This document shows positions 1-7,917 of a DNA stretch of 21,432 bases, one piece after another (the stretch's first letter is position 1; every line of letters starts with the position of its first letter). Position numbers and translations under genes: made by a program. This stretch comes from JAHFOW01 sp964370795 (lineage in GTDB: Bacteria > Planctomycetota > Brocadiia > Brocadiales > Brocadiaceae). The notes under the pieces are model-generated. The model was not told where the DNA came from. It ran no database searches and was given only the letters and a program-made list of their open reading frames with translations. The stretch is taken from contig CAYJME010000036.1 of assembly GCA_964370795.1 (NCBI GenBank), positions 1 to 21,432 of the forward strand. Reading direction: 5' to 3'.

Positions 1-10
1 GTTAGGAATT

Positions 11-892
11 GTGGGACATATACCAACATATGAAGAAAAAACCGACCTCAATAGTAACGAAGGCAAACTAATTCCGGATAGCTTATCTAAATATGCCTCG
101 AAATCAGTGAAAAATGTACAATCGAGATTTTGGGGGATGCTGGGGCGTTCTCCTGTTGACAGACAGGAACGTTCCGGGAATGAATTAATCGCGCATACCT
201 CGCCAAAGCACACGATTACAGAAGCCATAAAAGGCATCAGAACAAGCATTATGTTCTCACATCCTGATAACCCGAAACGGGTAATTCTTGTTACAAGCAC
301 AGCCCCTTCAGAAGGAAAAACCCTGATATCGGCAAATCTGACAATTGTTATGGCACAAACGGGAAAGAAAGTTTTAATTGTTGATGCAGATTTACGAAAA
401 CCATCGGTGCATAAGATTTTTCATATAGACAAGTCTAAAGGATTATCTAATCTACTCGTTAAAACATGTGATTTACATACAGTTGCAGTGTCTACGAAGG
501 TTCCCAATGTTCATGCCATTGCATGTGGGCCTATACCTCCAAATCCATCAGAATTGCTGAGTTCTCCGGCAATGGCGGAATTTTTAGAAAAGGCGAAAAA
601 AGAATACGATTGGATTATCATCGATTCACCCCCGGTAATGACCGTAACCGATGCAAGAATACTTGCAAGAGTTGTTGATGGTATCGTTTTTGTCATTAAG
701 AGTAATCAAACAACAAGAGAAGGCGCAAAGAAGGCGGTAAGTTATTTTTCTGATGTCAGCGATAAGATATTAGGAACGGTAATCAATGATGTCGATTTTT
801 CCAGGGATAAATACTATTACCAGTATTATTATCAATATTATTATCGCTATGGAAGTTATGGTGAAAAAGAAACAGAAAAGGCCTCAACCTGA
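11..892 (+). CDS. CpsD/CapB-type bacterial tyrosine kinase (exopolysaccharide BY-kinase)
   Basis: Cytoplasmic P-loop tyrosine autokinase that partners a Wzz/GumC membrane protein to control polysaccharide polymerisation and export. Visible motifs are EAIKGIRTSI at residues 71-80 (the usual N-terminal signature), Walker A SEGKT near 100-104, Walker A' VLIVDADLRKP at 121-131 and Walker B WIIIDSPP at 201-208. The C-terminus (268-283) is a cluster of 11 tyrosines broken by Q, R, G and S, the expected autophosphorylation tail. There is no membrane segment, so this is the separate kinase subunit. Its likely partner is the kinase-less Wzz protein at 14022-15260. The GTG at 11 has AGGA only three bases upstream. 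The frame is open to the window edge, so the real start may lie outside. Family identity is firm; the start is not. Confidence 0.92.
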   Translation: MGHIPTYEEKTDLNSNEGKLIPDSLSKYASKSVKNVQSRFWGMLGRSPVDRQERSGNELIAHTSPKHTITEAIKGIRTSIMFSHPDNPKRVILVTSTAPSEGKTLISANLTIVMAQTGKKVLIVDADLRKPSVHKIFHIDKSKGLSNLLVKTCDLHTVAVSTKVPNVHAIACGPIPPNPSELLSSPAMAEFLEKAKKEYDWIIIDSPPVMTVTDARILARVVDGIVFVIKSNQTTREGAKKAVSYFSDVSDKILGTVINDVDFSRDKYYYQYYYQYYYRYGSYGEKETEKAST

Positions 893-967
893 TATTAACA
901 TTTACACACCCATATAAGTGAAAAACGCCAGGCTAAATCAGGTAATGCAAAAACAAAAGATGAATAA

Positions 968-2548
968 ATGACAACACGTCACGGAATTATTTTTAATAAA
1001 TTAATATTATATGGCCTGATTTTTCTTGTTGTATTTGTTCCATTTATTCCGGTTTCTACCGTCCCCCTTTCTGTCGAAATGCCATGGTCATTGGCTGTTA
1101 CAGCGCTAATTGTTTTGGCGCTTGTTGCTCTATGGCTTTTTAAGGAAATTTACCGGGGAACTTTTACCTTTACGTGGACACCGCTTAACCTGCCAATCCT
1201 GGCATTCGTAATACTAACCCTTTTTCAATTAGTGCCTTTGCCACCGGGTTTATTACATTTTTTTTCTCCCGCTACGGTAGACGTTGTTAAGACTACCGGA
1301 AATGATGATTATGAAAATATTTCTAAAATATTAAAAAATGATAACACAGCCACTTCTTTAATGGATAATCAGGTTTTATCTCATGATAATGTTCAGAATA
1401 AAAGATGGCACTCAATAACTTTATACAGACATGCAAGCAAAGTAGAATTGTTTAGGTTGTTGATATATATTGGTGTCTTTTTTTTGATTGTTAATAATGT
1501 TCATTCGAAACATCAAATTTTCCAGATAATCTTATCTACTATTTTTAGTGCATTGACTATATCATTTTTGGGTATATTGCAATATGTGAGTAAAACAGAA
1601 AGGGTATTTTGGCTGCTTGATATTAAGAGAACAAATTTCTTTGGTACCTTTTCAAATCGGGATCACTTTGCTTGTTATATGGCTATGGTTATTCCCCTTA
1701 TATTCGGTTTACTTATTATTGAATTTCTCCATCATACAGACAAAGAACCATCCTCAAGACATAAACCATCTTCAATCACTTCTGTTCACAAAGCGCTTTT
1801 TTACGTATTTGCAATTGTTATTATGCTATCATCACTTTTCCTGGCACGTTCAGGCGGCGCTGCCTATACTATAATGATTTCATTTCTTTTGTTTGCCGGA
1901 ATAATGCAGTATAGGAAACGACTCAGAAAATTGTCCTGGATGTTCGTGCCGCTGTTTATTGTGGTTTTTGGTATGTTGCTTTGGATTGGCATAAGACCCG
2001 TTGTTGAAAAGTTATCAACAACGATGAATGTGGATAATCCAAGCCTCACGGCGCGCCTGGAATTTTGGAAAGACACCCTGTCAGCGGTAAAAGACTTTCC
2101 TGTCTTTGGAGTCGGCATAGGGGTTTTTCCGTTTATTTACCCCCATTATAGCACCGTACCATTAGAATTACGCGGTTTTATCAATCATGCTCATAATGAA
2201 TATCTTGAGTTAATGCTCGAAACGGGGACAATAGGGTTTCTTATAATTTTATGGGCATTATATCGTTTTATTAAAGATACTGCTTTTCATCATGTCATAG
2301 GTCTCACCAACGGCATTGGCCACACACAAACATATCATAAAAAATTTGGCATTAAAGAATCTTTTAAGAAACGGAATGACCCTTTTATTATTGGTACAGC
2401 AATGGGAGGGATAATTGGGGTAATAAGTATGAGTATTCATAATATTGTGGATTTTAATTTTCATGTGCCTGCTTGTGCATTTCTTTTATCGGTACTTTTA
2501 GGAATCACCATGGTTGCAGTACACATGAAACACAACAATATTACCTAG
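968..2548 (+). CDS. O-antigen ligase / Wzy-like polymerase family membrane protein
   Basis: Polytopic inner-membrane protein of 526 residues with many hydrophobic segments (about 11-30, 41-58, 75-92, 162-178, 185-205, 233-252, 276-293, 299-313, 324-341, 421-434, 476-492 and 500-518). The Wzy_C/WaaL-type core is seen as ARLEFWKDTL at about 362-371, then FGVGIGVF, and a long periplasmic loop with HAHNEYLELMLETG at 407-420. The family either polymerises undecaprenyl-linked repeat units or transfers finished glycan to an acceptor. The sequence does not say which, but the kinase upstream and the exporter block at 11796-16921 favour exopolysaccharide polymerisation. The hydrophilic insertion at about 105-155 is unusually long. 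The ATG at 968 has no clear Shine-Dalgarno. The gene lies 75 bases after the kinase and is probably co-transcribed with it. Confidence 0.88.
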   Translation: MTTRHGIIFNKLILYGLIFLVVFVPFIPVSTVPLSVEMPWSLAVTALIVLALVALWLFKEIYRGTFTFTWTPLNLPILAFVILTLFQLVPLPPGLLHFFSPATVDVVKTTGNDDYENISKILKNDNTATSLMDNQVLSHDNVQNKRWHSITLYRHASKVELFRLLIYIGVFFLIVNNVHSKHQIFQIILSTIFSALTISFLGILQYVSKTERVFWLLDIKRTNFFGTFSNRDHFACYMAMVIPLIFGLLIIEFLHHTDKEPSSRHKPSSITSVHKALFYVFAIVIMLSSLFLARSGGAAYTIMISFLLFAGIMQYRKRLRKLSWMFVPLFIVVFGMLLWIGIRPVVEKLSTTMNVDNPSLTARLEFWKDTLSAVKDFPVFGVGIGVFPFIYPHYSTVPLELRGFINHAHNEYLELMLETGTIGFLIILWALYRFIKDTAFHHVIGLTNGIGHTQTYHKKFGIKESFKKRNDPFIIGTAMGGIIGVISMSIHNIVDFNFHVPACAFLLSVLLGITMVAVHMKHNNIT

Positions 2549-2574
2549 AGATTAACCGCAATCAATTACGTAAG

Positions 2575-3996
2575 ATGAAATACAGCCTGCATATTAAATC
2601 CAACATACAACCTTACCTGGCAGGACTTTTAATTTCTGTTGTTTCATTTTGCTTTTATTACCTTTTAGATTTTTTCTTGTTAAATAATTTGACTTATTAT
2701 CGGGTTATAGAAGTTTTTAATCAACAGAATGCCTCCTCCAAAACGAACAACACCCCTATGCATAGTGATGAGGATTCTATTTCTTCTTTAACGGTTGATA
2801 AAAGCATGTATAAATATAGATTGCAGCTATTTAACAAATTAAAAAATAGTAAAAACGCTGATCAACAATTTACCTTAGCACAGTGTTATGACCAGCTTAG
2901 CCTGGCGGCTGCAGACCCGGAGAAAGAAGAAATATTTGCAGAGATTAGAAACGAAGCATCTGATTCTTATGCTGATTGTCAAGACCATTGGGAAAAAGAG
3001 GCACTGCGCCACTTTTATAGAGCGGTGATACTTAACCCACTATCAAGTAAATATCATATCCTGTTTGCTGAATATTTGGATTTTGTTGCAAAAAAAAGGT
3101 TATATGGGGAAAATTTAAATCCCGCTATAAAGAAAATAATAATGCAACACTTTGAGTCAGCAATAATACTTGATAACAAATGGGATCATCCCTTTCGGGC
3201 GTATGGTAACTGGCTTTTTTCTTATGCCAAAAGCGAAGAGGTGTGTAATAACGGGGAACTTTTAAAACAGACACTTGATCGTGCTGTATATATGTATAAA
3301 GAGGCCGTTAGAAGAAATAAAGCCCTTTTTTCAGAAGGACTAGATAAATATAGCGCATTTACCCATAGTTACGATGAACTAAAAAAACTGATTTATGACC
3401 CTGAAGAAACAACGCTTTATTATGCTTTAGCAAAATATTTGCAGGGAAAAGGTCTTTGGGAAGCAAATGAAAATAATTTTTACAACGATATAAAATTGCA
3501 CGATGAACGGTTTCTCTTGTATCGGGCTATTGTTGAATATCTTTCTCAGAAAAAAAGATTTTCGGAATGTGTATACCTTTTAAAAGAATTCCTGGAATAT
3601 GCGCCTGATGATGTACAAGCACATCTATGGCTTGGCAATTTCTTATTTTGGAATATACACAATAAGGAAGAAGGGCTTAAAGAGATTGAAATTGCTTTAA
3701 ATCTAAAACCTGAGGATTTGAACATACAATTTTATTATGGAAAGATGCTATTTTCCTATGAAGACTATAAGAAATCTATTGAGATTTTAAAAAAGGTACT
3801 TGTGAAGGATGAAAAAAGACATGAGGCCCATTTCATAATTGCTCAATCTTATGAGAAACTATTAAATGTAAACGAGGCAGAAAAGTATTATGAAAATGCG
3901 ATTTCTTTAAGCCCTAGCTCTGATGAATATAAAAAACGTCTTGCACGTTTACGTATAGAATTAAAAGCACATGAAGCTGCTTTGCTATCGGAATAA
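2575..3996 (+). CDS. Membrane-anchored TPR-repeat protein
   Basis: A 473-residue protein with one N-terminal hydrophobic segment (about 14-35, no obvious cleavage site) followed by a mostly helical periplasmic or cytoplasmic part. Clear tetratricopeptide repeats lie in the C-terminal third, at about residues 314-460, for example AHLWLGNFLFW...GLKEIEIALNLKPED and IQFYYGKMLFSYEDYKKSIEIL; the middle looks like degenerate repeats. I chose the ATG at 2575 over an in-frame ATG at 2473, because the earlier one would overlap the ligase gene by 76 bases and add 34 poorly structured residues. From 2575 the gene follows the ligase stop by 26 bases. TPR proteins of this kind often sit beside O-antigen-ligase-like genes in exopolysaccharide loci as assembly scaffolds. 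The exact role is unknown. Confidence 0.8.
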   Translation: MKYSLHIKSNIQPYLAGLLISVVSFCFYYLLDFFLLNNLTYYRVIEVFNQQNASSKTNNTPMHSDEDSISSLTVDKSMYKYRLQLFNKLKNSKNADQQFTLAQCYDQLSLAAADPEKEEIFAEIRNEASDSYADCQDHWEKEALRHFYRAVILNPLSSKYHILFAEYLDFVAKKRLYGENLNPAIKKIIMQHFESAIILDNKWDHPFRAYGNWLFSYAKSEEVCNNGELLKQTLDRAVYMYKEAVRRNKALFSEGLDKYSAFTHSYDELKKLIYDPEETTLYYALAKYLQGKGLWEANENNFYNDIKLHDERFLLYRAIVEYLSQKKRFSECVYLLKEFLEYAPDDVQAHLWLGNFLFWNIHNKEEGLKEIEIALNLKPEDLNIQFYYGKMLFSYEDYKKSIEILKKVLVKDEKRHEAHFIIAQSYEKLLNVNEAEKYYENAISLSPSSDEYKKRLARLRIELKAHEAALLSE

Positions 3997-4008
3997 AGCA
4001 TCGTGTTT

Positions 4009-4716
4009 TCATTTATTTCGCTTTAAGAAAAGAGAAAAGACTTTTTTGTAACGATAAATACCCTCTCTAAATAAATTAAATTTGCTTGCCCGAGTATCAT
4101 TGCACGTAACCGGCAGTTCAAGAATACGACAACCATCTTTAAAGGCATGATAAACTATATTTATTACGTAGTCAGTGCCGTAGTCATTTATTAATCCACG
4201 GTATTTTTCGAGAATAGATTTTTTATAGACCTTTGCGCCCAGTGAATAGTCGGTAAAATGAATACCGAGTAATAATCGTGCAAGAAAGATGTACAAACCA
4301 CTTCCCAGTTTCCTTGTGAATTTACGTGACTGGGTTCCAACCCTTTTAGAACCAATGATAATATCATAATCATTCAAGGACGCAAGGGCGCTGGTAACAA
4401 AAGACAGCTCTGCCGATAAATCCATATCGAGGGAAAAGACATAGGGGTACTTGAATTGCGGTATACAAAATTTAAGCGCCCTGCCAACACCACGCTCGTC
4501 CAGGGAAAAGAAATGTATTTTATGAGGGAATGTCTGTTCTAAAGAATTGCCAAGTTCTACTGTCCTGTCGGTAGAACCATTGCTACACAGGACTATTTCG
4601 TAAGAAATAAGTAAAGTATCAAGAAATTTAAGTAATTTCTCTGTATTTCTGCAAATAATATCTTCTTCGTTATAAACGGGTATAAATATGGAAATAGAAG
4701 GTGGATTATCCTTCAG
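4009..4716 (-). CDS. Family 2 glycosyltransferase with apparent CTG start
   Basis: Translating the minus strand upstream of the first ATG (4425) gives a complete GT-A fold N-terminus: ISIFIPVYNEED at about residues 8-19, NGSTDRT at 46-52 and the metal-binding DMD at 97-99. IIIGSKRVG follows, then a segment like polyprenyl-phosphate-sugar synthases (FLARLLLGIHFTDYSLGAKVYKK). The ATG at 4425 would remove the nucleotide-binding half and cannot be the start. In frame, the nearest upstream stop is at 4783-4785 and no ATG, GTG or TTG lies between. The best start is the CTG at 4716-4714, which overlaps the TGA stop of the barrel gene as CTGA and has GGGG seven bases upstream. The product is then 235 residues, a normal length for a small GT2. 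It probably transfers a sugar to a lipid carrier or nascent glycan at the cytoplasmic face. The function is firm; the CTG start is an inference. Confidence 0.85.
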   Translation of the reverse strand: MKDNPPSISIFIPVYNEEDIICRNTEKLLKFLDTLLISYEIVLCSNGSTDRTVELGNSLEQTFPHKIHFFSLDERGVGRALKFCIPQFKYPYVFSLDMDLSAELSFVTSALASLNDYDIIIGSKRVGTQSRKFTRKLGSGLYIFLARLLLGIHFTDYSLGAKVYKKSILEKYRGLINDYGTDYVINIVYHAFKDGCRILELPVTCNDTRASKFNLFREGIYRYKKVFSLFLKRNK

Positions 4717-5996
4717 AAGGTTGCCCCTATCGTAAAAGTAGCTACGCTCTTTTCCCAGCCAGATGCAGCAGTAGTATTCGAATTATCATCGGAACTACGG
4801 TTATCATACCAGTAACTAAAATTTGCAAATAACCATTTTTGAATTTTATAATTTATCGCGGGTCGAAAACCATAGGTGAAAAATTGTAAATTTGAATCAT
4901 TAGCAGTAGAAGTATCTGAACGCACATTCGGAAAATCTAAGAATTGATAATAATTCGTGAAACTTGCATCTATCTTGCTCGTCAGTTGTCTGCTAATCGT
5001 GAAATAAACAGAATTCAATTCATAGAAATTTCTAATGTCATTTGTATTTACAATAAGGGCTTCTTCCTGGCTCCTTCTTAACAAAACAGAAAGAAGTGTA
5101 GAAGCTGTAAGCTGAGTTTTCGATTCGTAAGACAATACAACACCTTTAAACGGATCATATTGATCTTCTTCATATGAACGTATTCGGTAACCTACTTTAA
5201 ATATACCGGTTGTCTTTGCCGTTTCTTTGAATTGCACACCAAATAAAGATTCAAAGAATTCGGAATCACCAATAACATTTGTTTCATAATTTGTCTTGCC
5301 TACATTAAATTCCGCCAGGGTATTTAACTTGGTAAATAGTTTATAGGTTAAACGAGTACCAATTCTGTTTTCGTTGTAGCTTGAGTCATCTCCATGAAAG
5401 GTAGTTTGTGTACCAATGGTGCTGTCATCATATTGAATGTCATAATTAGAATAATAAACCTCCGGTTGTAATCTTCCGAAATATTCAGGCAAAGCAACCG
5501 TTGCTAAAAAGTTGTTTGAGTGCCTGCTGATTCTCTGAACCAGTTGTCCGTAAACGAGGTCAAATGTGGGCGGCTGTTCTGTATCTTCAAATCGGTCACG
5601 AAATGTAATACCTAATCCATACGGAAATATTGTCTTAAAAGAACCGTCTACATATTGATTGATGTGACTTTCATCGGCGTGGTCTGCATATTCTAAAACA
5701 TTTGCAAGATAACCGATACTTGCTTCACTCTTAATGGCTTTAATAGGGGAAGAGAGATTAATTCCTGGGGATAATATGGTAATTAAGTCTGCATCTTTAT
5801 CTCTTGGCGCATCAAAGATGTTATCATCGTAAGATTCACTTATGGAAAATATAGGATTTACTTTCAACGGTCCTACGTGCAAATTTCCTTGTGCTTTTGC
5901 TTCAACACCAATGAAATATTGAACGAGTAACCCTACGAAAAGAAATAAAACAAAATAAATTTTATCTGTACAGCGCCACTGTTTGATTATTATCAA
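4713..5996 (-). CDS. Outer-membrane beta-barrel protein, BBP2/EpsL-like
   Basis: A 427-residue protein with a signal peptide (hydrophobic core about 13-30, likely cut after AKA at 33-35). SISESYDDNIFDAP...DADLITILSPGINL at about 51-82 is typical of the putative outer-membrane beta-barrel family found in exopolysaccharide and exosortase loci. Alternating hydrophobic/aromatic strands follow to a terminal phenylalanine (FTIGATF), the usual C-terminal barrel signal. The start is TTG at 5996-5994: GGAG sits six bases upstream (6003-6006) and no ATG is available near the signal peptide. The gene follows the FlgO-like gene after a 55-base spacer with an AT-rich inverted repeat, and its stop overlaps the start of the glycosyltransferase. 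The likely role is as a porin or glycan-export component. Barrel assignment is confident; role is inferred from family and context. Confidence 0.85.
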   Translation of the reverse strand: MIIIKQWRCTDKIYFVLFLFVGLLVQYFIGVEAKAQGNLHVGPLKVNPIFSISESYDDNIFDAPRDKDADLITILSPGINLSSPIKAIKSEASIGYLANVLEYADHADESHINQYVDGSFKTIFPYGLGITFRDRFEDTEQPPTFDLVYGQLVQRISRHSNNFLATVALPEYFGRLQPEVYYSNYDIQYDDSTIGTQTTFHGDDSSYNENRIGTRLTYKLFTKLNTLAEFNVGKTNYETNVIGDSEFFESLFGVQFKETAKTTGIFKVGYRIRSYEEDQYDPFKGVVLSYESKTQLTASTLLSVLLRRSQEEALIVNTNDIRNFYELNSVYFTISRQLTSKIDASFTNYYQFLDFPNVRSDTSTANDSNLQFFTYGFRPAINYKIQKWLFANFSYWYDNRSSDDNSNTTAASGWEKSVATFTIGATF

Positions 5997-6002
5997 AAAT
6001 AG

Positions 6003-6006
6003 CTCC
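6003..6006 (-). promoter_or_regulatory. Ribosome binding site that fixes the TTG start of the barrel gene
   Basis: GGAG on the minus strand ends six bases before the TTG at 5996-5994. No ATG or GTG precedes the signal peptide in this frame at a usable distance, so this site decides the start. Confidence 0.6.
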
Positions 6007-6019
6007 AGGAGTAAAAATT

Positions 6020-6041
6020 GTTAATGTAATTTAACATTAAC
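6020..6041 (-). terminator. AT-rich inverted repeat with T-run, possible weak terminator or attenuator
   Basis: GTTAATGT and ACATTAAC form a perfect eight-base-pair stem with a six-base loop. On the minus strand it is followed by AATTTTTA. It lies in the 55-base spacer after the FlgO-like stop and before the TTG start of the barrel gene, so it could trim expression of the downstream genes, or be an operator. The stem is AT-rich and therefore weak. Confidence 0.3.
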
Positions 6042-6051
6042 GTCAATTTAT

Positions 6052-7680
6052 TTACAGTTCGATCCCTGCAAAATTTGTCAAAGAGATCGTATCTAATCGA
6101 CAGATAAAACTGAAATTTGTAAAACGCAATTTATTTTCAAAAGTATATGTTGTAACGAGAATGTTATTGAGATATATTTGACACTCCTTACCTTTCTTAA
6201 CAATTGAAATCCTGTTATATTCATCGGCATTGCAACTCATTTTAACTTCCGCGTTACTTGAAAAATTAACGTAAAAATTATTATCCTTTATTCGCAAGTC
6301 CATTTTAAAGCGATCTCCTTGCGGGTTAAAAAAAGATAAAGTACCCCATGTCCAGCTCGTCCCTTTCATATCAAAACCGAAATCAAAGTCTTCCGAAAAA
6401 TTTGCCTTTTGGGTAATAGTGTTTTCTCCACTTACCTTAGATGTGATACCTTTTTTACCGAGAGATTCTACAACAACGATACCCTCACCCCAACTTGGAA
6501 CTACCTCCCCTACTGAATATTTATTGAAATTTTCCGCAAAAAATACACGCTTTGATTTCTTTAATCTGGTAATGCTTGTTTTTGATTTGATAACGTTGCG
6601 TTTCGATAACGGCGCACTTTCTAATACTATACCAGCCGATATCGTTTCCGTTCCCACAACTTGTTTTTCGACGACCTCGAGCAAAGATTTTACCGTTGGG
6701 TCAACGGTAATTTCTGCCCTTGATACAGCAAAAGGAATCCCTGTTTCAGGGGTAATTATGCGAATATTAACATGGACGGTGGTGCCAAGATTACTAACAG
6801 TACCAAATGCAATTGCATCTGCCCCTAATACATTGCCAATTTCTTTCGAAAGGTCAGAGGTAAGATTACCGACACCCTCTGTTTCCGGAAGGACGTTGTC
6901 ATACAGTTTTTTCTCAATGACGTCAAAATATCTATACATCATCAGGTGTGAAATTAATTCTTCGTATAAGAACTTGCTAAAATTTGTTATTTCACCTGAC
7001 AAATTGGGGAATTCCATGATAACCAGTTTTTTCTTTTTATAATCAACCATGCTTTGAGTTATTTGTTGCGAAAGGTCTTCTATTTTGTTTTGCAGGTTAA
7101 TTTCTTTCGGTTCAAGGGTTTGCTGTTCTAAAAGGTTTCGCAGATTGTCATCAGTTTGTGATTCCATATAGGCCGCGCCAAAAATTTCACCTGTAGATGA
7201 GTTACACAGGCGCACATTTACTTTCAGGCGAGTCCCTAAATCCGTGATAGTTCCCGTGATAATCGTATCAACGCCCAATATATTCTGAAGTGCTTTAGCA
7301 GAAGTAGGATCCAATGCCTTAGACAAAGGTAACCGATGGTCTCTTAATACTTCGCTCAGATATTTCCTCTCTACTACTTTTAGTTTACCTGATATAATCA
7401 AACGGGTTATAATTTCATCGGTCATAAATTTCCCGATATCAGTTACATTTCCACCCAGGTCGGTGAAGTCAGCCACTGCAACATTTTTTTTATTATTTTG
7501 CATAAGTTGCTGCAGGATTTGTGATGCAAAGTTATCAACCGTTACATCCAAATTGCTTGAGTTTTTATGCGTAAGACGAGCTTCTCTACCATACTGATCA
7601 GGTTCGTCAGCTTTTGATAAGATAGTACTACTTAACATAAAAAAAATGCTCGCTATACCGCTCAATAATATCTTCGTCAT
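6052..7680 (-). CDS. Secreted protein with tandem FlgO/CsgG-like domains and C-terminal jelly-roll-like domain
   Basis: A 542-residue protein with a signal peptide (hydrophobic 4-21, cleavage near SKA-DE at 22-25). Two similar FlgO/CsgG-like domains follow. The first, about 46-180, has VAVADFTDLGGNVTDIGKFM, LKVVERKYLSEVL and GVDTIITGTITDLG. The second, about 210-335, has LVIMEFPNLSGEITNFSKFL, FDVIEKKLYDNVL and GADAIAFGTVSNLG. They look like an internal duplication. After a basic linker (about 355-378), residues 379-542 resemble a concanavalin-A/LamG-like jelly roll (FFAENFNKYSVGEVVPSW, then WGTLSFFNPQGDRFKMDLRI and YNRISIVKKGKECQIYLNN). CsgG/FlgO proteins are periplasmic or outer-membrane-associated secretion or flagellar accessory factors. 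No lipobox is seen. It heads the minus-strand set with the barrel and glycosyltransferase. AGGAAAGG lies upstream of the ATG. The domain calls are by eye; the jelly-roll call is the weaker. Confidence 0.75.
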   Translation of the reverse strand: MTKILLSGIASIFFMLSSTILSKADEPDQYGREARLTHKNSSNLDVTVDNFASQILQQLMQNNKKNVAVADFTDLGGNVTDIGKFMTDEIITRLIISGKLKVVERKYLSEVLRDHRLPLSKALDPTSAKALQNILGVDTIITGTITDLGTRLKVNVRLCNSSTGEIFGAAYMESQTDDNLRNLLEQQTLEPKEINLQNKIEDLSQQITQSMVDYKKKKLVIMEFPNLSGEITNFSKFLYEELISHLMMYRYFDVIEKKLYDNVLPETEGVGNLTSDLSKEIGNVLGADAIAFGTVSNLGTTVHVNIRIITPETGIPFAVSRAEITVDPTVKSLLEVVEKQVVGTETISAGIVLESAPLSKRNVIKSKTSITRLKKSKRVFFAENFNKYSVGEVVPSWGEGIVVVESLGKKGITSKVSGENTITQKANFSEDFDFGFDMKGTSWTWGTLSFFNPQGDRFKMDLRIKDNNFYVNFSSNAEVKMSCNADEYNRISIVKKGKECQIYLNNILVTTYTFENKLRFTNFSFICRLDTISLTNFAGIEL

Positions 7681-7702
7681 TAATTAAATACCTTTCCTGT
7701 AA

Positions 7703-7732
7703 CAAATATTGAGACTATTAAAAAAATGTCAA
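7703..7732 (-). promoter_or_regulatory. Putative promoter for the minus-strand FlgO-like/barrel/glycosyltransferase set
   Basis: On the minus strand a perfect TTGACA (7732-7727) is followed after 18 bases by TATTTG (7708-7703), a weak -10. The start of transcription would be close to 7697, leaving a leader of about 16 bases that carries the AGGAAAGG ribosome-binding sequence before the ATG at 7680. Confidence 0.35.
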
Positions 7733-7797
7733 TTTTGTTAATAAATTTGGGATGCACCACAAACGCAAGCATAAAAAAAATTTAAATAGTGAATTGT

Positions 7798-7825
7798 TTG
7801 CATTTTACAAATATACTTTTATAAT
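7798..7825 (+). promoter_or_regulatory. Putative promoter for the YkgJ-like gene
   Basis: A perfect TATAAT at 7820-7825 is preceded by TTGCAT at 7798-7803 with a 16-base spacer (only 3 of 6 in the -35 box). The region is very AT-rich, so a chance -10 match is likely; it is nevertheless well placed, about 90 bases before the start codon. Confidence 0.35.
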
Positions 7826-7917
7826 GTCAATTTATAATTCAAAAAACATAGTTACAATATTTATCGCTAATGGGTAGATATAAGTAAAAGAAATTTTTTT
7901 AAATTATTTTTATTGTG

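Noticed and set aside
2473..2574. In-frame upstream extension of the TPR protein starting at ATG 2473
   Set aside because: It overlaps the O-antigen ligase coding region by 76 bases and adds residues that look like out-of-frame sequence. The ATG at 2575 gives a sensible membrane anchor and 26-base spacing.
3997..4008. Intrinsic terminator between the convergent TPR and glycosyltransferase genes
   Set aside because: Only 12 bases separate the two stop codons and no stem-loop is visible there; termination must use sequence inside the genes or Rho.
6419..7042. A 207-codon plus-strand ORF opposite the FlgO-like gene
   Set aside because: It is an antisense shadow with serine/threonine/proline-rich composition, no motif and no start signal, whereas the minus strand carries clear domains.
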